IMG/VR virus record: IMGVR_UViG_3300038428_000087 | Location: 1-57,956 of that record | Length of the DNA: 57,956 nucleotides | Origin: a virus | Reading direction: 5' to 3' (one strand) | Shown here: positions 41,425 through 48,618 of the stretch, one piece after another | How the letters are laid out: each line of letters starts with the position of its first letter | How positions within the stretch are numbered: position 1 is the first letter of the stretch | Notes under the pieces: model-generated | Databases searched by the model: none | Seen by the model: only the letters and a program-made list of their open reading frames with translations | What the model was told of the DNA's origin: nothing | Position numbers and translations under genes: made by a program

Positions 41425-41666
41425 CCGATAAAGAAAAATGGCTGGAGATATTAGCCAATTTATACTGGAGCATTGAGGACATAGAAGGCTCCGCGTATTG
41501 TGGTTCTATTGCATGCATCCAAAAAATCCTTGACGAATTAGATATAACCCGCGAAGAATTAGATTCATATATGAATGACGGTGATAGTGACTGTCACTGG
41601 TGGAACCCCTACTGCAATAAAAACTGGGTTTGTAAGTCATATGAAGAACAATATGAGAAGAAATGA
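41421..41666 (+). CDS. 81-residue acidic hypothetical protein
   Basis: Coupled by ATGA to the zinc-ribbon gene. Helical acidic N-terminus (EKWLEILANLYWSIEDIEG) and a Cys/Trp-rich end (CHWWNPYCNKNWVCKSY). No family recognised. Confidence 0.65.
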   Translation: MTDKEKWLEILANLYWSIEDIEGSAYCGSIACIQKILDELDITREELDSYMNDGDSDCHWWNPYCNKNWVCKSYEEQYEKK

Positions 41667-41678
41667 GAGGTTTGAAAA

Positions 41679-41840
41679 ATGACTTTTATTTGTTGTGCGT
41701 ACACCTTGCACCTACTCTGGGAAGATGAAGTTGTGATTGTAAACGGAGTTCCTTACTGTAAAGAACACGCCAAAGATGTAACGTTTATTCCACGGATGGT
41801 AGAACTAGCAGAACGCCAGCGACAAGAGGCCGAACAATGA
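41679..41840 (+). CDS. 53-residue hypothetical protein
   Basis: Starts behind GAGAGGTTTGAAAAATG. It has a CC pair near the start and C..H (YCKEHAKD) in the middle, possibly one zinc site. The C-terminus is a charged helix, and its stop overlaps the next ATG. Confidence 0.6.
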   Translation: MTFICCAYTLHLLWEDEVVIVNGVPYCKEHAKDVTFIPRMVELAERQRQEAEQ

Positions 41841-41998
41841 AACCTATCCCTATTTCAGAAGACTGGATTGATCCTAGAACCCTACCAGACAAAAAACTAA
41901 GTGGACTTGCGCGGGGAGCAATCATCGGGTTAATAGTGGTGTTTGTTTTCTGGGCCCTTGTTTTTATTATCGCTGGAGCAATGCTGGTGTTACATTAA
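41837..41998 (+). CDS. 53-residue single-span membrane protein
   Basis: A polar N-terminus (residues 1-27) is followed by a hydrophobic helix (AIIGLIVVFVFWALVFIIAGAM). ATGA coupling to the preceding gene. Unknown function. Confidence 0.6.
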   Translation: MKPIPISEDWIDPRTLPDKKLSGLARGAIIGLIVVFVFWALVFIIAGAMLVLH

Positions 41999-42014
41999 AA
42001 AGGAGGTGAAATAC

Positions 42015-42218
42015 ATGGCTAATATATTCTTCACGCTGGGAGTCGCTATTATAGCTTTCCTAGTACTGCTCCTAATACTAGGATTCCTGGCGCTGTTTTT
42101 CTTTGCGCTGTTCGGACCTGTCGGCGTACTAGTGATAGTAGTATTCGTATTACTGCTGCTGTACGCGGTGGTTAAGGCGTCCAGGTCTAAGAAGCAGAAA
42201 GAAGATGTAGTCGCGTAG
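42015..42218 (+). CDS. 67-residue membrane protein
   Basis: ATG 42015 has AAGGAGGTGAAAT upstream, better than the open frame further back. Two closely packed hydrophobic segments (VAIIAFLVLLLILGFLALFF and VGVLVIVVFVLLLLYAVV) and a basic tail. Unknown; it closes the small-gene strip. Confidence 0.65.
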   Translation: MANIFFTLGVAIIAFLVLLLILGFLALFFFALFGPVGVLVIVVFVLLLLYAVVKASRSKKQKEDVVA

Positions 42219-42246
42219 TATCTTCGGGTACTACTTTTCTTTTTTC
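42215..42246 (+). terminator. UUCG-hairpin terminator
   Basis: GTAGTATC and GGTACTAC form an 8-bp stem around the very stable TTCG tetraloop, followed by TTTTCTTTTTT. It ends the accessory strip. Confidence 0.8.
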
Positions 42247-42259
42247 CTAATTTAGGGGG

Positions 42260-42268
42260 TATATATAA
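42260..42268 (+). promoter_or_regulatory. TATA-type promoter for replication operon
   Basis: TATATATAA follows a G run about 90 bases before the ATG at 42356. The remaining leader is AT-rich and ends in AAGGAGGAATGAA. It is the likely promoter of the wHTH/nuclease pair. Confidence 0.5.
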
Positions 42269-42355
42269 CTTTTTAATAATCTACCGTTTCTAAACTGACT
42301 AAATACAAACTTAAGATATTGTATAAAGTGGTTTATTAGGATAAGGAGGAATGAA

Positions 42356-42919
42356 ATGTTCTCAGTAATGGAACGCGCGTACTACAAAAAAATAGAAAAT
42401 ATGTTATTGGAGTGCTTAGTTTATGCTTCGCGACACCCCAACCCTTACACAGCGAGAACAGCAAAAGAACTTTGTGCATTTATGCATGACGGGTGTCCCG
42501 AAACAGAATACAAACCAAATATAGAGCTAATAGAAAAATGCTTAAGGCGACTTAAAGATGAGCGCTTAGTCTACTGTTACCGACAGAAAACGGTGAGTAA
42601 AGACTTAGCGTGGATGATCTCGCCGCGAGTATCCGCGTGCGACTGCGTTGAGCGTTTAGCGACTCTAGATTGTATACGTGGAGATTTTGAGATTGCGTGT
42701 GATCTATTAGCTGAGCTTTTAATCTACCATAATAAACACATGCAGTCTAAAAATTGGGTCGAAGGACACCTTAAAACCATATTGCCTGCTATCAAAAGAT
42801 ATTTCACACAGGAAGAATGGGAAGACCTAATGGGTAAGGGTAAGAACCGGACTGAGTACCTCGAAGAAATAGAAGAACAGTTAGCTAATAGAGGATTGAT
42901 AAGGGGTATAAACAAATGA
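42356..42919 (+). CDS. Winged-helix-like protein of replication region
   Basis: 187 residues. The N-terminal 85 residues look like a winged helix (NMLLECLVYASRHP, TAKELCAFM, LIEKCLRRLKDERLVYCYRQ). The C-terminal half is helical and charged. It overlaps the next gene by ATGA and precedes the origin. A replication or transcription role is inferred; no exact family. Confidence 0.65.
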   Translation: MFSVMERAYYKKIENMLLECLVYASRHPNPYTARTAKELCAFMHDGCPETEYKPNIELIEKCLRRLKDERLVYCYRQKTVSKDLAWMISPRVSACDCVERLATLDCIRGDFEIACDLLAELLIYHNKHMQSKNWVEGHLKTILPAIKRYFTQEEWEDLMGKGKNRTEYLEEIEEQLANRGLIRGINK

Positions 42920-43671
42920 CACCAAATACATTGAGCGGAAGCTCACAAATGAGTCCGAACTGTGAAAAAGACAAACTGATCGAAGCCGCCAAGTATATGA
43001 AAGCTTGCGGATTGGGTGGGTCTAAATCAAGTTTGTATTATGGAATCCGAGCAATAGAACTTCGTGAGAAACTTAAAGGCGACGGGTTAGCCAAAGACGG
43101 CCGTCGGAAGGTCAATGATAAAACAGTTGCATTGGTATATGGTCGTAACACAAGTTTGGAGGACTCAGAACAGCTATACAACGTGGCACTTAAACACTTA
43201 AAGGACGATCCAAACATTAAATCCTCAGTTCTTAATGGGGTTATCAGGGGCGTCAAGCGCGAACTTGGACACAAACAGGAGGACCACAGCACACTAAAAG
43301 AGCGCTTCGTTGTAGCACTCAAAAAAGAGGGGTGGGTCTTAAAACTAAAGGAGGCGACGTTGGCTGGGCCTGTCGACATAGTGACGAACGATAAGACGAC
43401 GTTGTTTGAAGTAGAAGCGCATATAAGCAACCCCCGCACGGACACAGCTCGCATGGCTACGGCATTAGGCAAACTACTGATCCACAAAACATTTTATCCA
43501 AATGCTAAACTCTATATAGCGACTTCGGATAAGATCTCAGTTGCTTGGAGAAACGCGTTTAAAAAATTTGGAATCGGTAACGTGATTATACTGACAGGCG
43601 GGGGCCTACTCTACTACGACGCCGAATCGCGAAGCAATGAGGTGGTACAGTCGCAAGCATTAAAGGCTTGA
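42916..43671 (+). CDS. PD-(D/E)XK-like nuclease candidate
   Basis: 251 residues. A helical N-terminal domain with SLYYGIRAIELREKL is followed by a segment LKERFVVALKKEGWVL, GPVDIV and TTLFEVEA, which fits the D...ExE/K core of restriction-endonuclease-like folds, and further strands (KLYIATSDK, GIGNVIILTGGGL). It may act in replication or recombination, for example junction cleavage. The third catalytic residue is not a canonical Lys, so activity is uncertain. Confidence 0.55.
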   Translation: MTPNTLSGSSQMSPNCEKDKLIEAAKYMKACGLGGSKSSLYYGIRAIELREKLKGDGLAKDGRRKVNDKTVALVYGRNTSLEDSEQLYNVALKHLKDDPNIKSSVLNGVIRGVKRELGHKQEDHSTLKERFVVALKKEGWVLKLKEATLAGPVDIVTNDKTTLFEVEAHISNPRTDTARMATALGKLLIHKTFYPNAKLYIATSDKISVAWRNAFKKFGIGNVIILTGGGLLYYDAESRSNEVVQSQALKA

Positions 43672-43742
43672 CTATTCTATCTCTGTCACGTTAAACACAA
43701 CAAAAGATATATTAGTTCAATACATAGAGAGTGAGTACCGTT

Positions 43743-43787
43743 ATCCCTGCACAGGGCAAGCCGCTCTTAAGGCGGTCGCTTTTGACC
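43743..43787. other. CCGCTCTTAAGGCGG hairpin element (copy 2) with overlapping terminator hairpin
   Basis: CCCTGCACAGGG, then CCGCT/GGCGG (43761-43775), then GCGGTC/GACCGC (43772-43789) before a T-rich tract. The last two stems share GCGG and exclude each other. It lies between the + strand nuclease gene and the 3' end of the minus-strand RHH gene. It may end transcripts from both sides or be a small RNA driven from GATATATT at 43706. Confidence 0.45.
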
Positions 43788-43788
43788 G

Positions 43789-44106
43789 CTATTTCTTTTT
43801 TCTTTTGAATATCCTTTTCCACCATGGTTCTGCTGCTGGAAGCAACTTCGTAGTGACCAGGCTGTACTCACCTTTTAACCATTCAAAGTCCAATTTAAGC
43901 GCAGTATATTCTTCCTTTTGAATCTCAAGTAGTTTATCCTTGTGTTCAAGCTCTTTTTTAAGTATATCTATATCATGTGCCTCTGAACTGTAATATGCTT
44001 CAATCGCGTGCTGGATGACCTTCGCCCTAGAAGTTCCATTATCTAGAGTATCTCTCTCAATCTTCTCCGCGAGTTCGGTTGTGAGGTCCAGCTTTATTGA
44101 TGGCAT
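43789..44106 (-). CDS. Ribbon-helix-helix regulator with coiled coil
   Basis: 105 residues on the minus strand, one of only two minus-strand genes. KLDLTTELAEKIERDTLDNGTSRAKVIQHAIEAYY is a MetJ/Arc-type RHH domain, followed by a coiled coil and a basic tail (KRIFKRKKK). A perfect TTAATCTAGATTAA palindrome lies 47-60 bases upstream of its start, and five similar sites occur elsewhere. It is a likely autoregulated repressor of the virus. Confidence 0.8.
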   Translation of the reverse strand: MPSIKLDLTTELAEKIERDTLDNGTSRAKVIQHAIEAYYSSEAHDIDILKKELEHKDKLLEIQKEEYTALKLDFEWLKGEYSLVTTKLLPAAEPWWKRIFKRKKK

Positions 44107-44152
44107 GGTCTAGGAATCACAAGGTGAGATAATAAAGATTGTGATGTGGACG

Positions 44153-44166
44153 TTAATCTAGATTAA
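44153..44166. promoter_or_regulatory. TTAATCTAGATTAA perfect palindrome (site 3)
   Basis: The only perfect copy of the virus-wide palindrome. It stands upstream of the RHH gene on one side and before the origin and Orc1/Cdc6 on the other. It is the best candidate for the primary operator. Confidence 0.6.
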
Positions 44167-44188
44167 TTCTTAGAAACTCCCCTCACTT

Positions 44189-44438
44189 TAGGTGGGGGGG
44201 AGGGGTTGAACGACGTAACATAACCACGACACCGACCTGCCAAAAAGAGGATATGGGTAGTTATATATATCTCAAAGAACATAACACCACAACAAGACTT
44301 TTTTTAATAATCAAATCAATCATCCTAGACCTTTTTTAATAATACGTCGTTCAGGGGGTCCCCCCCACCTAGCCGTTTCTTTAAATATAAAATACGTTGC
44401 AAGGTGTGTTAAACAACGCAAACAACGAAAACGACGTA
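44189..44438. other. Replication origin with inverted ORB-like repeats
   Basis: Two 30-base elements face each other: TAGGTGGGGGGGA plus TGAACGACGTA at 44189-44218 (+) and its inverted counterpart at 44342-44371 (-); 24 of the first 29 positions agree. Between them lies an AT-rich stretch with two TTTTTTAATAAT copies (44300-44311, 44332-44343). A half element AACGACGTA at 44430 touches the orc1 promoter. G-rich inverted repeats flanking AT-rich DNA next to orc1/cdc6 define archaeal origins. Confidence 0.8.
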
Positions 44439-44447
44439 TTTATATAC
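44439..44447 (+). promoter_or_regulatory. TATA box of orc1/cdc6
   Basis: TTTATATAC lies 29 bases before the ATG, so the transcript would be nearly leaderless; no Shine-Dalgarno site precedes the ATG. The adjoining AACGACGTA half element suggests autoregulation by Orc1/Cdc6. Confidence 0.6.
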
Positions 44448-44475
44448 AAGATATGCGTTCTCTCTAGCGAGCGTT

Positions 44476-45618
44476 ATGGACGATATCATGCGTGAACTAG
44501 TAGAAGAGGCCCCGGTCATATTCAAAGACGAACGCACCCTCACCCCACTATACGCTCCAAAGAAGATAGTCGAACGGGATGAGATGATTCGGGAGATAGG
44601 GAAGAACATACGAAAACTGGCACGCGCTCAATTACCACATCACATGTTAATCTTAGGTGGAAACGGCACGGGGAAGACCGTTACGGTCCAATACGTCATG
44701 CACCAGATCAGCGAGGTCGCGGCGTTTTATTACATCCACTTGCATGGCAGCGATGAGGTTCCATTGTATGAGACATTGCGGTATATAGCCGATGATTGTC
44801 TTTGTATGATCCAGGCTAAAGACATCTCTTGGGCTGCCGTTTATGATCAGTTCGCCGACTCTCTACGTCAGCAGAATAAACCACTTATCCTCGTGCTTGA
44901 CGAGTTTGATTATTTTATTACCGGTCCGATGTTCAAGTTGCTCAAGAAGTTGTCACGTAATCCAAACGTCTGTATGATAGGGATAAGCAATGATTATAAT
45001 GTTCTTGACATGGTAAACGACCCAAGCTTTCTTTCTGCCTTCAATCCGCAGCGTGTGGAGTTTCCAGAATACACAGGTGAAGAGCTTGAAACGATCCTAC
45101 AAGAGAGGGCTAAAGAGGCGTTACTCCCTAACACACTGGATGAAATTGTTATTAAGCTGATTGCCGCATTTACCTTAAATAAACGAAGCGGAGATGCTCG
45201 TTATGCGTTGGATCTTTTAAAATATTCTGCAGACAATAGTACCGATAACAACCGAGAAAAGATATTCGAAGAGGATGTGCGCACATCAGTTGAGCGTTTA
45301 GAGCTCGTTTATAATGTGAGCATCGTCACGCGTTTGCCTCCACAACTCAAGCGCATCGCTGCCCAGGTAGTGAAAAAAGAAGTAATCAAACGCAGTGAGG
45401 TGCTCGATGCGTATAACAAAGCAGCTAAGCGACATGGCTTTGCGACGCTTTCTAGAACTAAGTTTTCATTTTATTTAAGTTCACTTGAGCGGAAGGGTAT
45501 TATCGAGCGAACAAACAAAGGTGGGGGCAGAGGTAAAGGTATCGAGCGGCTTGTGCGGTTGTCTCCTAACCTTGACATTGATGAGACTAAGGAGGCATTA
45601 GTCGATTTTGCGGGATGA
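44476..45618 (+). CDS. cdc6: Orc1/Cdc6 replication initiator
   Basis: 380 residues, normal for the family. Walker A GGNGTGKT (61-68), Walker B LVLDEFD (139-145), sensor 1 MIGISND (167-173), and a C-terminal winged helix (about 300-375, with SRTKFSFYLSSLERKGIIE). It would bind the neighbouring inverted repeats and start replication. The gene lies directly beside the origin, as in most archaea and their large plasmids. No helicase or polymerase is present, so host enzymes must be recruited. Confidence 0.93.
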   Translation: MDDIMRELVEEAPVIFKDERTLTPLYAPKKIVERDEMIREIGKNIRKLARAQLPHHMLILGGNGTGKTVTVQYVMHQISEVAAFYYIHLHGSDEVPLYETLRYIADDCLCMIQAKDISWAAVYDQFADSLRQQNKPLILVLDEFDYFITGPMFKLLKKLSRNPNVCMIGISNDYNVLDMVNDPSFLSAFNPQRVEFPEYTGEELETILQERAKEALLPNTLDEIVIKLIAAFTLNKRSGDARYALDLLKYSADNSTDNNREKIFEEDVRTSVERLELVYNVSIVTRLPPQLKRIAAQVVKKEVIKRSEVLDAYNKAAKRHGFATLSRTKFSFYLSSLERKGIIERTNKGGGRGKGIERLVRLSPNLDIDETKEALVDFAG

Positions 45619-45630
45619 GGTAAGAAAAAA

Positions 45631-45843
45631 ATGAACGACACAGCAATTTTAGAGTTAGTTAAGCGGTCTTTGAGACAAGGCGAATGGTCCGACAAACGAT
45701 ATGGTGGTTCTTTTAACCCAAGCGATAAGCGAAATGATGGTCAAAGGCTATTAGAACTAATCGAACATGAGCAGTCGGAAGAAGAGCTCAATGAGCGGAT
45801 TAAGAAGGAAGTCAAAAGGCAACTGAGCTATAAACACCGTTAG
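45631..45843 (+). CDS. 70-residue charged protein after cdc6
   Basis: ATG 45631 with GAGGTAAG upstream, 12 bases after cdc6. A small helical protein, highly charged, with a coil end (EELNERIKKEVKRQLSYK). Probably co-transcribed with cdc6. No family recognised. Confidence 0.6.
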   Translation: MNDTAILELVKRSLRQGEWSDKRYGGSFNPSDKRNDGQRLLELIEHEQSEEELNERIKKEVKRQLSYKHR

Positions 45844-45912
45844 TTGCCATCTCCCCACAATATTGCCCTGTAACAGCAACTTGTCACACAGCTTTATTAT
45901 ACCACAAACCAA

Positions 45913-45923
45913 TAAGCTTAATA
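45913..45923 (+). promoter_or_regulatory. TATA-like promoter of parB
   Basis: GCTTAATACTC is followed about 50 bases later by the parB ATG with GGAGGGG. The same box type occurs as CTTAAATACT at 8021 and TTTAAGTATT at 47106. Confidence 0.45.
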
Positions 45924-45970
45924 CTCAAGGCTGCATTGACCATTTCCCACTTATGGAGGGGTGAAGGAAC

Positions 45971-47029
45971 ATGGCAACCACAAAAGAAGAAAAAGAAACT
46001 GAAAGAAAATTACCACAAGAAACGAAACGGCTTTTTATCAGCACTAAGCTTATTCGTCCAAATCGGTTCAATCCACGGACCGAGATAGACAAAGAAAGCG
46101 ATTCAGAGTTACTACAAAGCATCGCGGTCCGCGGCGTAGAAACTGAAATACGCGTACGCCCTCTCGAAGAACCCGACGAAGAAGGGCATTACTATGAAGT
46201 CTTTGACGGGGACCGCAGGTTACAGGCTGCAATCAAGGCAAAGCATGCTACAGTACCGATTATCATACTATCCAAATCAGACGACGAAGTCCTGGAATAC
46301 GGCCTCGTATCAACAATCCGCCGAGGGCTGCGCGGCGTCGAGATGGGGAGGACTCTTTTAGAACTCCAGAAAAGGTTTAGTTCAAAGTACCCAAACCAGA
46401 GAGCAATGGCACGCAAGCTTGGCATCTCGACCGCCAGGATTAATCAATACATTAAACTCGTCACCGACCTGGACCCAGAAGTACAGGATTTAGTCGCACC
46501 GGCAGATCAGCGAGGGAATATACCAGAAGGCGCGATAACCGACCGAATAGCGTATGAGATATCCCACATTCCGGACAAGGAACGGCAACGCGAAGTAGCT
46601 AAAGAAATCGCAACACACCCAAAGCTTACCAGCGATAGGGCCAGGCTCCTTGTCTACGAGGCACGCGACGAACCTGAAACACCAGTACCGGAATTAACGC
46701 AACGAAGATTAGAACATATCACCCCGTACCGGCCTACGCTTGTAATGTCAGCAGAAGATTATGAAGCACTAAAGTCCGGGAAGAAAAGGGTCTTAATAGA
46801 GCGGAAACGCAGGCCGGGGATGCAAAAAGACGCGGTAGTCGAACCACTCATTAAAGCCGAATCGCTCGAGCTCGCAGACGTGTTCGACCGTCCGTTAGGC
46901 AGGTTCAAAGACCTCGACGCAAAGAGCGCAGGGTATCCTGACCTTGAAAGCTTTAAAGAAGCGTGGTTAGAACGGTTTGGTGGAGAGTGGAACCCGCAAG
47001 AAGTAGTCTACGTCCTGTTGTTTAAGTGA
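45971..47029 (+). CDS. parB: ParB-like DNA-binding protein
   Basis: 352 residues. LIRPNRFNPRTEIDKES, then FDGDRRLQAAIKAKHATVPIII is the ParB/Srx nucleotide-binding box (with GDRR), followed by an HTH (NQRAMARKLGISTARINQYIKL). The C-terminal 150 residues are specific. No ParA ATPase is encoded here, so it may be a ParB-type regulator, a CTP switch that recruits host factors, or a partition protein using host ParA. Behind it stands a strong terminator. Confidence 0.85.
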   Translation: MATTKEEKETERKLPQETKRLFISTKLIRPNRFNPRTEIDKESDSELLQSIAVRGVETEIRVRPLEEPDEEGHYYEVFDGDRRLQAAIKAKHATVPIIILSKSDDEVLEYGLVSTIRRGLRGVEMGRTLLELQKRFSSKYPNQRAMARKLGISTARINQYIKLVTDLDPEVQDLVAPADQRGNIPEGAITDRIAYEISHIPDKERQREVAKEIATHPKLTSDRARLLVYEARDEPETPVPELTQRRLEHITPYRPTLVMSAEDYEALKSGKKRVLIERKRRPGMQKDAVVEPLIKAESLELADVFDRPLGRFKDLDAKSAGYPDLESFKEAWLERFGGEWNPQEVVYVLLFK

Positions 47030-47070
47030 AGCAATCTTGTTAACTCAGGTTAACATTGCTTCCCTTTTTT
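47028..47070 (+). terminator. Long hairpin terminator after parB
   Basis: GAAGCAAT pairs with ATTGCTTC, and inside it GTTAAC pairs with a second GTTAAC around TCAG, with a CTT bulge; CCTTTTTT follows. Confidence 0.75.
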
Positions 47071-47105
47071 ACCTTCCTTTTTACTTTTAGAGTCAAATAG
47101 CAAGG

Positions 47106-47227
47106 TTTAAGTATTAAGCCTACATTGGGGTATATGCAGACGTCAAAAGTTAATCTGGCATTAACAAAAAATTAAGCTGGATTAACGTAGCCACCGTGGC
47201 GGCAGAAAGCTACGGCTTGCGTCTGCA
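47106..47227 (+). promoter_or_regulatory. Promoter and structured leader with two TTAATC sites
   Basis: TTTAAGTATT at 47106 would place transcription start near 47135. There TGCAGACG (47135-47142) pairs with CGTCTGCA (47220-47227), enclosing GTTAAT/ATTAAC (47149-47165), TTAAGCTGGATTAA (47172-47185) and CGTAGC/GCTACG (47186-47214). The result is a multibranched fold upstream of the 47253 gene. The two inner palindromes are also copies of the regulator site, so DNA binding and RNA folding are both possible. Confidence 0.5.
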
Positions 47228-47252
47228 AAAAAAAGAAAAGGACATGGTATAG

Positions 47253-47699
47253 ATGAACCAAATAGAACTTAAGTCTTCCGTTGTTGGTGTCGTAATGACC
47301 GACAAGGCGGACTATATTCTAAAGTCTCTAAGAAACTCTCGGAACAACATAAAAGTTCTTTCAGATCAAATAGCTGACAAAGAGTGCGGAGCTAAAGCGG
47401 TCGAGGACCAGCTCAAGATTGCACAGGCGGAGGCGTTTGTTAAGGCCGCTACTGCGACAAGGCAAGACGGTAAGCTCGTAAATCCTAATATCGACAGCCA
47501 AAAAGCAGCATCTGAGATTATACTCAAAGAGGTAGATGGTTACGACGCCACGCTCGACGCACATCGGGACATGCTTAAAGAAATCCAGATCAAGAAGAAC
47601 ACCATAGTCTGTGAGCACGAAAGAAGGGGCGATCTCAAGACAGAAGTGGAGCTCCTAACGCTGCTTAATGGCCGAGGCGATCTGAGATGGACGAAGTAG
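47253..47699 (+). CDS. 148-residue helical protein, hypothetical
   Basis: ATG 47253 comes 25 bases after the structured leader; GGACATGG is a weak site. The product is helical with a coiled-coil tendency (SLRNSRNNIKVLSDQIADKE ... AHRDMLKEIQIKKN). A role in early DNA metabolism is possible. No family recognised. Confidence 0.6.
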   Translation: MNQIELKSSVVGVVMTDKADYILKSLRNSRNNIKVLSDQIADKECGAKAVEDQLKIAQAEAFVKAATATRQDGKLVNPNIDSQKAASEIILKEVDGYDATLDAHRDMLKEIQIKKNTIVCEHERRGDLKTEVELLTLLNGRGDLRWTK

Positions 47700-47779
47700 A
47701 GTACGCAACAGAGAACGACGTGAGTTATCTGCTTAGTCTTATTGATGAGCTGCGGGAAGAGCTAGGAGTCGAACGATGA
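47687..47779 (+). CDS. 30-residue acidic peptide
   Basis: Overlaps the end of the preceding gene and is coupled to the next by ATGA. Acidic helix (YLLSLIDELREELG). Short and therefore uncertain. Confidence 0.45.
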   Translation: MDEVEYATENDVSYLLSLIDELREELGVER

Positions 47780-47916
47780 CTAAGAAGCAATGCGATAACT
47801 GTATCAACGTGCGAGGGCTAGGAAAAAAGCATTTTTCTCCGCATCTTTGGTGTAACCCTGAGCACGCATACTTTGAACGCGATCACACGTGCTCTCGTTG
47901 GGAGGGAACGCAATGA
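47776..47916 (+). CDS. 46-residue zinc-binding type protein
   Basis: CDNCIN near the start, then HFSPHLWCNPEH and CSRW give a four-Cys/His site, one of the repeated small Cys proteins of this virus. Coupled at both ends by ATGA. Confidence 0.6.
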   Translation: MTKKQCDNCINVRGLGKKHFSPHLWCNPEHAYFERDHTCSRWEGTQ

Positions 47917-48047
47917 ACAACGGTAAAAAGCTCAAATTTAAATCACTTCCGTGGCTCTCTATACTAAAGGTTTACTGGGCCGTTGTTCTAAATCTATTGG
48001 CGACGGTGCTCGTAATATATGGGGTGATCTTAATCATTAATCATTAA
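47913..48047 (+). CDS. 44-residue membrane protein
   Basis: Basic N-terminus (NNGKKLKFK) followed by one long hydrophobic span (VYWAVVLNLLATVLVIYGVI). ATGA coupling. Function unknown. Confidence 0.55.
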   Translation: MNNGKKLKFKSLPWLSILKVYWAVVLNLLATVLVIYGVILIINH

Positions 48048-48065
48048 AAAGGGAGGTAGGGCGGA

Positions 48066-48230
48066 ATGGACGAAATGGTAAATAAAAACAACCTAGACGA
48101 ACACGACGCGCTTTGGGAAGCTATCTCACGAATTGAAGACGCACAGGCGAAACAACGGAAAGAGATTGAAGAACTTAGTAAGGGGGACGGCAACCACGCT
48201 GAAACGGCAGACATCAAAATACCGCGATAA
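48066..48230 (+). CDS. 54-residue coiled-coil protein
   Basis: GGGAGGTAGGGCGG precedes the ATG. The helix ALWEAISRIEDAQAKQRKEIEELS suggests a coiled coil. The 3' half overlaps the next reading frame. Function unknown. Confidence 0.5.
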   Translation: MDEMVNKNNLDEHDALWEAISRIEDAQAKQRKEIEELSKGDGNHAETADIKIPR

Positions 48231-48507
48231 GTGGGAAGCAAAGAACGGGCAGCTTGACCTCCTTGATAAAGGGATTATTCGTTGCCTCTACGACCGGCCT
48301 GGGTCCAGCATGGTACGGGTCCAGGCGTGTCTTAATTTTGCTGAGCGGTACGGTAGAATCAAATACGGCATAATACTCACCCGGATTCGTACGCTCGAAA
48401 AAGCGGGAATACTCAGTACTGAACGAATCAGGAACGAAAGAAGATGTTTCTTGTCACAAGCTGCTCGCGAGGCTTGGAGAAGTGGGCGTTATGGAACTCA
48501 AGAATAG
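48133..48507 (+). CDS. Winged-helix DNA-binding protein, start uncertain
   Basis: The frame is open from TTG 48133; TTG 48166 or CTG 48202 are other possible starts, and no ATG exists. The core from about residue 45 (LLDKGIIRCLYDRPGSSMVRVQ, then LTRIRTLEKAGILST) is a winged helix with a recognisable wing (IRNERRCFLS). It probably regulates transcription. Confidence 0.6.
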   Translation: MKTHRRNNGKRLKNLVRGTATTLKRQTSKYRDKWEAKNGQLDLLDKGIIRCLYDRPGSSMVRVQACLNFAERYGRIKYGIILTRIRTLEKAGILSTERIRNERRCFLSQAAREAWRSGRYGTQE

Positions 48508-48537
48508 GCACGGAAACCAGTGGAGAGAAGCCTTAGC

Positions 48538-48618
48538 ATGGAAAACCTAGCCATACTTGATTCACCTCCTTTTGTCCACTGGCCGTATAGCCGATTTGTC
48601 GCGACAAGAGATACATGA
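48538..48618 (+). CDS. 26-residue peptide before HNH gene
   Basis: A short frame overlapping the HNH start by ATGA. GAGAGAAG upstream is a fair ribosome-binding site. It may serve only to couple translation. Confidence 0.3.
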   Translation: MENLAILDSPPFVHWPYSRFVATRDT

